Assembly (NCBI GenBank): GCA_005883305.1 | Contig: VBAC01000001.1 | Coordinates: 2,170,001 to 2,234,000 of the forward strand | Length of the DNA: 64,000 nucleotides | Reading direction: 5' to 3' | Source of the DNA: Alphaproteobacteria bacterium | GTDB lineage: Bacteria > Pseudomonadota > Alphaproteobacteria > Sphingomonadales > Sphingomonadaceae | Shown: positions 27,160 through 36,439 of the stretch, in pieces | How positions within the stretch are numbered: position 1 is the stretch's first letter | Layout of the letters: every line of letters starts with the position of its first letter | Notes under the pieces: generated by a model | The model's input: the letters and a program-made list of their open reading frames with translations, nothing else | Told to the model about the DNA's origin: nothing | Databases searched by the model: none | Program-made: the position numbers and the translations under genes

Positions 27160-27612
27160 GTGCGCATCCTGGTCGACGCCGACGCCTGCCCTGTAAAGGA
27201 CGAGGTCTACCGGGTCGCCTGGCGCCACGAAGTGCCGGTGGCGGTGGTCAGCAACAGCCGGCTGCGCGTGCCCGATCATCCGCTGATCGACCGGGTCGTC
27301 GTCTCGGACGGCTTCGACGCGGCCGACGACTGGATCGCCGAGGCCGCCGACGCGCGCGCCGTGGTGATCACCGCCGACATCCTTCTCGCCGACCGCTGCC
27401 TCAAGGCCGGCGCGGTGGTAATCGGCCCGGCCGGAAAGCCGTTCACTACCGCCTCGATCGGCGCGGCGATCGCCACCCGGGCGATCATGGCCGATCTGCG
27501 CGCCGGGGCCCTGGGCGAGGGGATCGGCGGTCCGCCGCCCTTCGCCAAAGCGGACCGCTCGCGCTTCCTCCAGGCGCTGGACGAGGCGCTGGTGAAGCTC
27601 ACGCGCGGATGA
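27160..27612 (+). CDS. YaiI/YqxD family (DUF188) protein
   Basis: 150 aa starting at GTG. The signature is complete: ILVDADACPVKDEVYRVA, VVSNSRLRVP, GFDAADDWI, VITADILLADRCLKAGA and GKPFTTASIGAAIATRAIM. The conserved acidic residues resemble a PIN/NYN nuclease fold, although activity is not established. GGPPPFAKADRSRFLQALD is the usual C-terminus. Confidence 0.93.
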   Translation: MRILVDADACPVKDEVYRVAWRHEVPVAVVSNSRLRVPDHPLIDRVVVSDGFDAADDWIAEAADARAVVITADILLADRCLKAGAVVIGPAGKPFTTASIGAAIATRAIMADLRAGALGEGIGGPPPFAKADRSRFLQALDEALVKLTRG

Positions 27613-27648
27613 CCTGCCGCTGATTCATCGTTGATTCTCGCGTCGGGC

Positions 27649-27673
27649 GGAACCTTTAACCTTGATCTAGGTT
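27649..27673 (+). promoter_or_regulatory. EcfG-type general-stress promoter
   Basis: GGAAC at 27649-27653, a 17-base spacer, then GTT at 27671-27673, the same geometry as the SDR promoter at 13601-13625. The start codon of the 61-aa gene is 27 bases further on, which fits a short leader. Confidence 0.7.
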
Positions 27674-27699
27674 AATAGCCGTCAAGCCGGGAAGATTGC

Positions 27700-27885
27700 G
27701 TGGTCAAGCGGGACAAGGAAAGCGAGAAGCTCGCGGAGCTCCGCGAGTCGATCAAGGCCGGCCTCGCCAAGTCGAGGCGGCTGGTTGCACGCTCGCGGGA
27801 ATTGTTCGGCGCCGCCGCCCAGGGCGAAGGCGAGCCTCCGGCGATCAAGACCGAGCCGAACGCGCCCAACCGCAGCCGCCGCTAG
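27700..27885 (+). CDS. 61-aa basic coiled-coil-like stress protein (candidate)
   Basis: It starts at GTG with MVKRDKESEKLAELRESIKA and continues GLAKSRRLVARSRELF. The first 40 residues would form a charged amphipathic helix; the tail is Pro/Asn-rich. The EcfG-type promoter directly upstream suggests it is a small general-stress protein. No family recognised. Confidence 0.65.
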   Translation: MVKRDKESEKLAELRESIKAGLAKSRRLVARSRELFGAAAQGEGEPPAIKTEPNAPNRSRR

Positions 27886-27950
27886 GGCGCGGGAACCTCG
27901 CGCGCCCGCGCGGGTTCCTTGCCACGCACCCCCTTGGCAGGACCAACGTC

Positions 27951-28517
27951 ATGAACTCAAAGACTTCAGGGCCCCGCCGCGCCCTTCTCGCCCTCGGCTC
28001 GGCGGCGATCCTCGCGCTGGCGGCCTGCGCCACGCCGACCCCCTATCAGCCGCTCACCGGCTCGGCCGGCGGCTATGCCAGCCAGCGGATCGAGGCCAAC
28101 CGCTACCGCGTCTTCTTCGCCGGCAACAGCCTCACCTCGCGCGAGCGGGTCGAGAACTATCTGCTCTACCGCGCCGCCGAGCTGACGCTCGAGAACGGCT
28201 TCGACAGTTTCACCATCGTCGACCACGCGACCGACCGCAACGTCGAGACCCGGGTCTATCCCGATCCGTTCCCGACTGGACCCTATGGCTATTGGCGCCC
28301 GTCCTGGCGCTATTATGGCGGGCCTTACGGCTGGCGCGCCTGGGATCCCTGGTACGGCGGCCCGTTCTGGGCCAATTCCGTCGACATCAGCACCGTCCAG
28401 CGCTTCGAGGCGAATGCCGAGATCGTGCTGCAGCGCGGCGCGCCTCAGGGCAACCGGAGCTTCGATGCCCGGCAGGTGATCCAGAATCTGGGTCCGACGA
28501 TCGAAGTTCCCCGCTAG
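27951..28517 (+). CDS. CC0125/CC1285-like lipoprotein
   Basis: 188 aa with a lipobox (LALAAC, Cys about 26). Recognisable segments are YQPLTGSAGGYASQRIEANRYRVFFAGNSLTSRERVENYLLYRAAELTLENGFDSFTI. A Tyr/Trp/Gly-rich stretch (residues about 100-135, YYGGPYGWRAWDPWYGG) follows. Homologues are annotated as lipoproteins of unknown role. A large hairpin follows the stop. Confidence 0.8.
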   Translation: MNSKTSGPRRALLALGSAAILALAACATPTPYQPLTGSAGGYASQRIEANRYRVFFAGNSLTSRERVENYLLYRAAELTLENGFDSFTIVDHATDRNVETRVYPDPFPTGPYGYWRPSWRYYGGPYGWRAWDPWYGGPFWANSVDISTVQRFEANAEIVLQRGAPQGNRSFDARQVIQNLGPTIEVPR

Positions 28518-28533
28518 GCTCCAGATATAGCGC

Positions 28534-28581
28534 GACCATGATTCACGTTTCAGGCCGATTCAGCCTGAAACGATCATGGTC
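28534..28581. terminator. Long hairpin between convergent genes
   Basis: Inverted arms gaccatgat...cgtttcaggc and gcctgaaacg..atcatggtc pair almost perfectly around a 7-base loop. It begins 16 bases after the lipoprotein stop and ends at the exbD stop, so it could terminate both transcripts. There is no clear T-run. Confidence 0.6.
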
Positions 28582-29030
28582 TAGCGATCGAGCGTTTCGG
28601 CGAAGCGCTGGTTGCCCACGAAACCGAGCCGGGTGACTCGTGCGCGGGCGATCTCGCCGAGCACCTCGTCGACCCGCTCGTAGCGCGCCTCGCCGTCGGC
28701 ATCGAGTTGCAGCACGGGCCGCGACGGATCGGCCCGAAATGCCGCCAGCCGCGCTCCGAGCTCGTTCGCCCCCAGCGGATCGCCGTCCCAGGCCAGCGCG
28801 CCGGTGGGAGCGATCGCCAGCACATGGACAGGCGGCGGCGCGGCGCCCGGCCCGGGAACCGGCAGATCCAAAGGCACTTTGTGGTTGCTGAGCGGGATGG
28901 CGACGATCACCATGATCAGGATTACGAGCATCATGTCGATCAGCGGCGTAGTGTTGATCGCCGCGATCGGGGCGAAGCTCGATTGCGGCGGAATGTAGCT
29001 TGTCGCGCGGCGCCTCGGGGATCGTGCCAT
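28581..29030 (-). CDS. ExbD/TolR family biopolymer transporter
   Basis: 149 aa with one N-terminal membrane helix, IDMMLVILIMVIVAIPL, preceded by the typical NTTPLIDMMLVILI motif with the proton-carrying Asp. The periplasmic domain ends LGFVGNQRFAETLDR. It should work with ExbB and TonB in energising outer-membrane receptors, but no exbB is adjacent. GGAGGAG precedes the start, and a Zur-like palindrome lies 29 bases upstream. Confidence 0.9.
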   Translation of the reverse strand: MARSPRRRATSYIPPQSSFAPIAAINTTPLIDMMLVILIMVIVAIPLSNHKVPLDLPVPGPGAAPPPVHVLAIAPTGALAWDGDPLGANELGARLAAFRADPSRPVLQLDADGEARYERVDEVLGEIARARVTRLGFVGNQRFAETLDR

Positions 29031-29058
29031 TTCCTCAGCTCCTCCATCGAATGATTGG

Positions 29059-29075
29059 ATGCTATATTATATCAT
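29059..29075 (-). promoter_or_regulatory. Candidate Zur box upstream of exbD
   Basis: ATG-C-TATA-T-TATA-T-CAT has exactly the same ATG-N-TATA-N-TATA-N-CAT form as the site in front of the TonB-type gene at 1990-2006. It lies in promoter position for exbD. Together the two sites suggest a zinc-controlled energising system. Confidence 0.55.
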
Positions 29076-29152
29076 CGCTTTCGTGAAGAGCCTATCATGG
29101 ATCGCAAGGAAATCTGTTGCAGGACGCGCGTTTGAGGGCGAGGAAGGTGGAG

Positions 29153-29623
29153 ATGAGCCGAGCCTTCGTGAAGGAAGACAGCGACGCACCCGAGCCGGGC
29201 CCGCCGGAGCGGCCGGTCAGCACGTTGCCGAACTGGGTGACGCCGCGCGGAATGCGGTTGATCGACGCCGAAATCGACCGCCTCGAGGCCGCCCTCGCCG
29301 CCGGACAGGACGCCGCCGACGAGGCCGTCCTTCGCCGCGATCTGCGCTATTGGACCCAGCGCCGCGCCTCCGCCGATCCCGTGCCGCACAATCCCGATCC
29401 CGCGGCGGCGGGCTTCGGCGCCAAGGTCACGATCCGCCGGGGCGGCGCCGTCCAGGTGCTGGAGATCGTCGGCGAGGACGAGGCGGATCCCGCGCAGGGA
29501 CGGCTTTCCTGGACCTCGCCGCTCGCCCGCGCCCTCGACGGGGCGCTGCCGGGCGAAACGGTCGAGCTCGACGGCGGAGCCATTATCGAGCTGCTTTCGG
29601 TCGGGCCGGGCGACAGAGGCTAA
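29153..29623 (+). CDS. GreA/GreB-family transcription factor
   Basis: 156 aa. An N-terminal charged segment (WVTPRGMRLIDAEIDRLEAALAAG) corresponds to the coiled coil, and the C-terminal FKBP-like domain contains FGAKVTIRRGGAVQVLEIVGEDEADPAQGRLSWTSPLARALDGALPGETVEL. The coiled coil is shorter than in GreA, so it may be an RNA-polymerase-binding Gre paralogue rather than a cleavage factor. The start at 29153 follows AGGTGGAG. Confidence 0.85.
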   Translation: MSRAFVKEDSDAPEPGPPERPVSTLPNWVTPRGMRLIDAEIDRLEAALAAGQDAADEAVLRRDLRYWTQRRASADPVPHNPDPAAAGFGAKVTIRRGGAVQVLEIVGEDEADPAQGRLSWTSPLARALDGALPGETVELDGGAIIELLSVGPGDRG

Positions 29624-29624
29624 A

Positions 29625-29822
29625 ATGCCCTCGAGCGTGATTCGCAAGGCGCATTACGACCCGGACCGGCAGATCCTCGACATCGTCTTCACCACCGGCC
29701 GGCGCTATCTCTATCGCGACGTTCCGCAATCCAGGGCCGACGGATTCCAGGCCGCGTTCAGCAAGGGCCGTTACTTCAACGCGCACATTCGCGATGCCTA
29801 TCCATTCACCGAGGTCGGTTGA
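29625..29822 (+). CDS. KTSC domain protein
   Basis: 65 aa, a single KTSC domain: SSVIRKAHYDPDRQILDIVFTTGRRYLYRDVPQSRADGFQAA, then SKGRYFNAHIRDAYPF. The family binds RNA or acts as an appended module in lysyl-tRNA synthetases; its free form has no defined role. It starts one base after the Gre-family stop. Confidence 0.88.
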   Translation: MPSSVIRKAHYDPDRQILDIVFTTGRRYLYRDVPQSRADGFQAAFSKGRYFNAHIRDAYPFTEVG

Positions 29823-29909
29823 GGGACCACCGGTGGCCGGCATCCCAGCGAAATGCGGTGGCCGCGGGCGGCCCCCTTTCCCCCGCCGCCCCGACGGGCT
29901 AGAGCAAGG

Positions 29910-31931
<2,022 letters not shown>

Positions 31932-32035
31932 TCGACGGCGCAAAATATCGAAATGATCGGTGTCGTTGCGGGGGGTTCCCGGCCTCGAGAACAACAGTGA
32001 CGCCATTCGCGAGAGCCTGGCTGCCGCAAAGGAAT

Positions 32036-32440
32036 TCAGGCCCGCCCCGTCGCCCGCGCGGCGGCGAGCGTGTCGGTATATTGCTGGAAGCGCGCGACCT
32101 TGCCGTCCTCGATCCGCCAGACATGGGCGAGCTGTGCGTCGAGTGCGCGGCCGGTGGCGCGGTGGGCGCCCCGGTAGCGGCCGAGGACGACGACCGTATC
32201 CCCGGCGTCGAGATATTCCTCGGGCAGAGCGGCGAAGCCGTCCCATTCGGTGCCGAGCCGGGCGAACACGCCGGAGAGGATCGCCTCGGGCCCGCGATAA
32301 GGATTGTTGTCGGCATAGGGGAAGTTCTCGGCCTCGTTCCACTCGATGTCCGGGTTCATCCGGCCGACCACGCCGGCCACGTTGCCGGCCGCGAACGCGT
32401 CGTAGATGCCGCGGACCAAAGCGACGTTCTCCTCCGACAT
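32036..32440 (-). CDS. SnoaL-like/NTF2-fold protein
   Basis: 134 aa. The pattern NVALVRGIYDAFAAGNVAGVVGRMNPDIEWNEAENFPYADNNPYRGPEAILSGVF is typical of nuclear-transport-factor-2-like polyketide-cyclase (SnoaL) relatives, with FQQYTDT near the end. Such proteins are small enzymes or ligand binders of unknown substrate. The start at 32440 follows GGGGAG. Confidence 0.85.
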   Translation of the reverse strand: MSEENVALVRGIYDAFAAGNVAGVVGRMNPDIEWNEAENFPYADNNPYRGPEAILSGVFARLGTEWDGFAALPEEYLDAGDTVVVLGRYRGAHRATGRALDAQLAHVWRIEDGKVARFQQYTDTLAAARATGRA

Positions 32441-32567
32441 GGCGATTCTCCCCTTCCCGTGAACCCTTGGAGGATGCCCGCCGGAGCGGCGGCGCACAAG
32501 GTCCGCCGCCGCCATAACTTCGCCCGATTGCGGAGCGACTGAGGAGGCGGCTCGAGGAGAGGCGCAT

Positions 32568-32927
32568 ATGGCGGTTGCATTCTGGCTGGCGCTCCAGGCG
32601 GCGTCCCCGCCTGCCCCGCAGGCCGGGGCAGCGCCGATCGACTTCGATCTCGCGAATGTCGAGCGGCCCCATTACGACGTCGGCGGTCCGATCACCCTTC
32701 GGCCCTGCGACCGGGGCGACGGCAGCGCGATCGTCGTCTGCGGCCGCCGCGCGGCCGGCGACTATCCGATGGCCGAATGGGATCGGATCTTCCCCCCCCA
32801 GGGGCCGCTCCGGGCGCAGAGGGGGATCGGCGGCGGCACCGTCGCGTCGCTCGACGCCGAGACCGTCGTGCTCGACCGGGGCGCCGTCGCCAACCGAATC
32901 ATGTTCACCTTCAGGATCCCGTTCTGA
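32568..32927 (+). CDS. Exported protein of unknown function
   Basis: 119 aa. A short hydrophobic start (MAVAFWLALQAASPPAPQAG) is followed by IDFDLANVERPHYDVGGPITLRPCDRGDGSAIVVCGRR, with two cysteines that may pair. I have seen the CDRGDGSEIVVCG-type pattern in other sphingomonad proteins, but no function is known. A small hairpin overlaps its stop. Confidence 0.6.
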   Translation: MAVAFWLALQAASPPAPQAGAAPIDFDLANVERPHYDVGGPITLRPCDRGDGSAIVVCGRRAAGDYPMAEWDRIFPPQGPLRAQRGIGGGTVASLDAETVVLDRGAVANRIMFTFRIPF

Positions 32928-32942
32928 GCCCCGCCCGGGGCT
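32927..32942 (+). terminator. Short GC hairpin at the gene end
   Basis: AGCCCC and GGGGCT form a 6-bp stem around gccc, starting in the stop codon of the 119-aa gene. There is no T-run, so terminator activity is uncertain. Confidence 0.35.
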
Positions 32943-33047
32943 TAGGGGCAAACCCTTGCGCCACCCTAAGCACATCACCCGATAGGCCGCGCCGGCCTGC
33001 GCGCCCACCAGTGCGCCGACCGCAACCCGCCTTCGAGGAGTCGTGCC

Positions 33048-33548
33048 ATGAGAGTATCCCACGCTTTGCCGCTGCTGGCCCTCGCCGGCGCCCTCGCCTT
33101 CGCCTCGGCGCCCGCCGCCGCCGGCCTCGCCAAGGCCGACTCGATCGCCAAGCAACGCGGCGGCGGCGGCCGCAGCGCGAGCACTGCCGGCCGAAGCGCC
33201 AACACCGCCAACCGCAACACCAATGCGAACCGCAACACCAACGCCAGCCGCAGCACGACGAACGCGAACCGGAACACCAACCGCAACACCAATGTGAACA
33301 ACACCAACGTCAACGTGAACCGCAACGTCAACGTCAACGCGAACGGCAACGGCAACTACCGTTACGGCGACGGCGACATCGACCGCCGTCCGGTGCGCAA
33401 CGCCATGGCCTTCGGCGCCCTGGTCCGCGCCCTTCCGGGCGGCTGCCCGCCGGCGGTGATGGTCGGCGGCGCGAGCTATTATCATTGCGGAAGCAGCTGG
33501 TACCAATCGCAGGCCGGCCAATATGTGGTGGTCGCCCCGCCGCAATGA
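33048..33548 (+). CDS. Secreted Asn-rich repeat protein
   Basis: 166 aa with a signal peptide (cleavage near APAAA). Residues about 45-105 are a low-complexity stretch of Asn-Thr/Asn-Arg/Asn-Val units (for example ANRNTNANRNTNAS). The C-terminal part ends SYYHCGSSWYQSQAGQYVVV, a Cys/Trp/Tyr motif found at the end of other small exported proteins of this kind. The repeat length probably varies between strains. Function unknown; a surface or matrix role is conceivable. Confidence 0.75.
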   Translation: MRVSHALPLLALAGALAFASAPAAAGLAKADSIAKQRGGGGRSASTAGRSANTANRNTNANRNTNASRSTTNANRNTNRNTNVNNTNVNVNRNVNVNANGNGNYRYGDGDIDRRPVRNAMAFGALVRALPGGCPPAVMVGGASYYHCGSSWYQSQAGQYVVVAPPQ

Positions 33549-33955
33549 GGCGCGGGCGAAGCGCCGAAGATGACGAAGATGACACCTGTCATCGGCGACG
33601 ACCTTGCCCGGAAGGCTGAAAAGTTGAGGATGTCGAGGGTTGCCGAGAGGGGCGCCCTCTTCTCCCGATAAAGGCCCAGGCGACGGCGCTCCCGCCGCGC
33701 AGGCCGAGGCTCCGCCGATGGCGGGGCTTTCGGCTTGTGCGATCATGCCGTTCCCGGCCTGAGGCGCCGGGGAGAAAAAGCGCGATCGGCCGTGCTTCTC
33801 CGGATTCCCCCGGACTTCCCGCAATCGCCGCGAAGGCGTAGACTGCGCCGGCCGGCAGAGGCTGCACGCTTCCGGCAGGGGATGGGACCCGCTCCCTGCG
33901 GCGCGCCCTCGTCCTTCGTGCTCCGTCGTTCCCATGACGCGAAAGGCCTCATGCC
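33549..33955. other. Intergenic stretch without a supported gene
   Basis: About 400 bases between two secreted-protein genes. Open frames here lack ribosome sites and family patterns. I see GC-rich short dyads but no defined promoter, repeat family or RNA. Confidence 0.5.
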
Positions 33956-34555
33956 ATGCGCCCGACCCGCAGCTTCATTCTCCCCGCCGCCGCTTTCGCC
34001 TCGCTGGCTTTGGCCGGCGGCGCCGCGCAGGCTCAGCGCGCCTATCCGAACGTCGCCACGCCGCGCGTATCGGGAACGCCGATGCCGATGGACCCCGCCT
34101 GGGCCTTCGCCTTCGATCCATTGCTCGAGGACCCGATGTGGAGCAGCCTCGACGCCGATCCGGTGCTCGGAATGCCGACCATGCCGGCCGACCCGCGCGA
34201 GGCGGCGCGGGTGGCCGATTCGATGCGGCGCCGGATGACCGAGCTTCGCCGAATGGGCGCCCCCGGCGCGCCGTTCACCGGCGACCCGGCGTGGGGCGAG
34301 CTTTCCATCGACTCGGGCGCACCCGGCTTTGCCGGGGTGGGCGGGCCGGGGGCGGGAGCGGCGGCCGGATCGGCGACCGCTTATTCCTACAGCTCCCACA
34401 CGGACGAGACCGGCTGCACCCGCTCGACCGAAACCGCGCAGACCTGGCCGGGGCCGGCGCCGAGCGTCGTTACGCGCGCCGAGGGGTGCGCGGGGGCGCC
34501 TGCGGGTCCGGCGCGCCCGGAGCCTGATGGGGATGAGCCGGAGGGCGGGAATTAG
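33956..34555 (+). CDS. Secreted protein of unknown function
   Basis: 199 aa with a signal peptide (cleavage near AAQA). The first half is Pro/Met/Asp-rich (PMPMDPAWAFAFDPLLEDPMW). The second half is Gly/Ala-rich and contains a Ser/Thr stretch, AYSYSSHTDETGCTRSTETAQTW, with one of two cysteines. The C-terminus is acidic (EPDGDEPEGGN). Not recognised. Confidence 0.6.
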   Translation: MRPTRSFILPAAAFASLALAGGAAQAQRAYPNVATPRVSGTPMPMDPAWAFAFDPLLEDPMWSSLDADPVLGMPTMPADPREAARVADSMRRRMTELRRMGAPGAPFTGDPAWGELSIDSGAPGFAGVGGPGAGAAAGSATAYSYSSHTDETGCTRSTETAQTWPGPAPSVVTRAEGCAGAPAGPARPEPDGDEPEGGN

Positions 34556-34589
34556 GTTTTGTGCTGCCGTGATTGACCGGAAGGTCCGC

Positions 34590-34609
34590 CACGCCACCAT
34601 CGTGGCGTG
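34590..34609 (+). terminator. 8-bp stem hairpin after the secreted-protein gene
   Basis: CACGCCAC-catc-GTGGCGTG is a perfect stem with a four-base loop, 35 bases after the stop at 34555. There is no T-run, so this is a possible terminator or mRNA-stabilising hairpin. Confidence 0.45.
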
Positions 34610-34745
34610 ACGTCGATCGGGTCCGGCTTCGTCGGCCCGTCGGCCGGCCGATCGCGTCCCTTTGGGACCGGCGCGCTGCTGCGCTGCGCGCCTCGCTCCG
34701 GCGCGAATGGTCCCAATGTTCGCACTGGCCATGGGGCCTCCGCTT

Positions 34746-35453
34746 CTACTCCGATACCACGTCCCCGAGCGCGTCGAGCAAAGCCGGAAAGCTCTCCCTC
34801 GCCTCGGCCTGAGGATCGCCGGAATCCCCCTTGCGAAGCTCCCACGGGGCGGCGAAGCGGCGTGGATCGAGGCGGGCGAGCAGCCACATCAGCAGCTTGT
34901 CGCTCGGCACGCGCTTCTCGGCGACCAGATTGCCCTCCTGCCAGACCTGCTCGGTGCGGCCATGGATGGCGCGATCGAAGGCGATGGCGGAGAGCCGCCC
35001 CACCGCCAGCTGGTCCGCCGTGTCCCAGCCCGCGGCGAAGGCGGGAGAGCGGGCGCGCAGGCGGTAGGCCGAGCGCGCGGTGAGACGCGCGGCTGCGGCG
35101 GCGAGGTGGACCGAGCCGGTCTCGGCGAGGGTGACGAGGAACAGGCGTTGCCGCTCGGCGCTCCAGCCGGCGAGGCGCTTGCGGCTGTCCTCCAGCGGGA
35201 CTCCGTCGAAGGGGGTGGCGGGGATTGGCGGCTCGACGGGCGCTTCGTGGTGGCGCTCGCTGTCCACGGCGGATGCGGGCGCCGGAGGTAATAAATCAGT
35301 AGGCCAGGCTTCCTCCCGCTCGGTCAGCGGCACCAGCGAGAGGCGCGGCCCGCCCTCCTCGTCCGCGGCCTCGGCCACCGCCTCCTCGCGGCCGCTCGCC
35401 GCGGCCCAGGCGTCGTACTCCTCGGGGGTCCAGTCTCGTGCACCGTGCTTCAT
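34746..35453 (-). CDS. Helix-turn-helix protein of unknown role
   Basis: 235 aa. The N-terminal 100 residues are acidic and disordered-looking (WTPEEYDAWAAASGREEAVAEAADEEGG). The central part, WSAERQRLFLVTLAETGSVHLAAAAARLTARSAYRLRAR, has the layout of a Fis- or terminase-like helix-turn-helix. The C-terminal domain contains DKLLMWLLARLDPRRFAAP. A DNA-binding function is inferred. The start at 35453 (MKHGARDW) follows AAGGAGCAATTCCC-type spacing. Confidence 0.65.
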   Translation of the reverse strand: MKHGARDWTPEEYDAWAAASGREEAVAEAADEEGGPRLSLVPLTEREEAWPTDLLPPAPASAVDSERHHEAPVEPPIPATPFDGVPLEDSRKRLAGWSAERQRLFLVTLAETGSVHLAAAAARLTARSAYRLRARSPAFAAGWDTADQLAVGRLSAIAFDRAIHGRTEQVWQEGNLVAEKRVPSDKLLMWLLARLDPRRFAAPWELRKGDSGDPQAEARESFPALLDALGDVVSE

Positions 35454-35760
35454 GGGAATTGCTCCTTCGAGTCGCGAAAAGGAGCGAACCATTTATCTCA
35501 TTCAGGGGGCTGTCGGGAAATGAAAACGTGGAAGTTTTTGTTTTCTTTGAGGGATTTAGCGAATCCGAATCCTACAAAATCCGGCCCGACTCGGGTGAGG
35601 AAACGGGTCTCAGGCGATGGTGTCAAAATGCTTTGTCGCCGTAATTCCGATGACGATGACGAGGACGATGCGGACGAACCGGAGGGCGGGAATGCCGCTG
35701 TATCGCCGCTGGAGCGGTGCGGCCGATTGCATGGCAGGAGCCAGCGTGTAGGCTTGCCCC
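35454..35760. other. AT-richer intergenic stretch
   Basis: About 300 bases. The part 35515-35600 is clearly more AT-rich than its surroundings. A 15-base identity to the end of the 199-aa gene (ccggagggcgggaat) occurs near 35680. No gene is convincing; a 40-codon hydrophobic minus frame ending near 35610 is possible but weak. Confidence 0.4.
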
Positions 35761-36219
35761 ATGCGATCGATATTGCCTGTCCTGACAGCTCTTTGCGCTG
35801 CTTCCACCGCTGCTCTTGCCGGCCCCTTCCCCCCAACGGCCCTGCTTTCGATCGGGTATCGCGAAGCGCGGCTGGCCGATTTCGAAGGGACGCCGGGCCA
35901 GGCGCAGCGGCGAGCGGCGCCCGACGGGCTCCTTTCACTGACTGCCGATTTGAACGGCGACGGCCGGGACGACGAGGTTCGGATTCTGCTCAATCAGGAG
36001 CGGCAACTGGCCTATGTCGCGGCCGCGATCGTGACCGAAAAGCTCGACACCTATGTCTTGCGGCGCGTGCCACTCGACGAGGCGGCGGACATCGGCCTGC
36101 GCGACGCCCCGCCCCGTTTAGACGGGCGCCACGGCGTTACCATTTTCTCGCTGAGCAGCGGGCGCGCTGAAACGCTGTATCTCGCCGGCGAAGAGTTCGA
36201 GGCGACGGGCGCAAATTAG
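35761..36219 (+). CDS. Exported protein with EF-hand-like loop
   Basis: 152 aa with a signal peptide (cleavage near AALAG). Residues about 60-70 read TADLNGDGRDDEV, a calcium-binding-like DxNxDGxxD loop of the type found in VCBS/FG-GAP-like proteins. The rest is short beta-strands. Function unknown. Confidence 0.65.
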   Translation: MRSILPVLTALCAASTAALAGPFPPTALLSIGYREARLADFEGTPGQAQRRAAPDGLLSLTADLNGDGRDDEVRILLNQERQLAYVAAAIVTEKLDTYVLRRVPLDEAADIGLRDAPPRLDGRHGVTIFSLSSGRAETLYLAGEEFEATGAN

Positions 36220-36427
36220 TGCGCTGTCACCGGAATTCCGTAATTCGATCAAAGGCGAGCTCGAAGCCCGGATCGCGGAACAAGGGCAGGCAGAAGGGAT
36301 AGAGCGCGCCGTTCGGCACCTTCGCCTCGTCGATCGAGACGCGCTTGAGGTAGGGCGGTGGGAGCGAGGGTGTGCTTGTGGGCGCGGGACACGCTTTGCC
36401 TCCGGATCAGTGCAGTGTCACCGAAAT
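36218..36427. repeat. Imperfect 19-base direct repeats flanking a gene remnant
   Basis: agtgcgctgtcaccggaat at 36218-36236 and agtgcagtgtcaccgaaat at 36409-36427 match at 16 of 19 positions. They bracket the ATPase remnant, and the second copy sits directly against the AT-rich foreign gene. They could mark a past insertion or deletion. Confidence 0.5.
36245..36367 (-). pseudogene. N-terminal remnant of an AAA-family ATPase
   Basis: The minus strand encodes SLPPPYLKRVSIDEAKVPNG then ALYPFCLPLFRDPGFELAFDR. This is the pattern that precedes the Walker A loop in SMC/RecF-like AAA ATPases (PYLrR..id..ryPF.lP...gLelaF). The frame has no start codon and stops soon after AFDR, where the P-loop should begin, so only about 40 codons survive. 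Confidence 0.6.
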
Positions 36428-36439
36428 GCCCGGAATTGC

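Noticed and set aside
33181-33357. Short repeated units resembling a CRISPR or tandem-repeat array
   Set aside because: The repeats are codons for Asn/Thr/Arg/Val inside a secreted protein frame; units are irregular and have no spacers.
35610-35732. 40-codon hydrophobic minus-strand frame
   Set aside because: Has a plausible helix but no ribosome binding site or context; left as a remark in the spacer entry.
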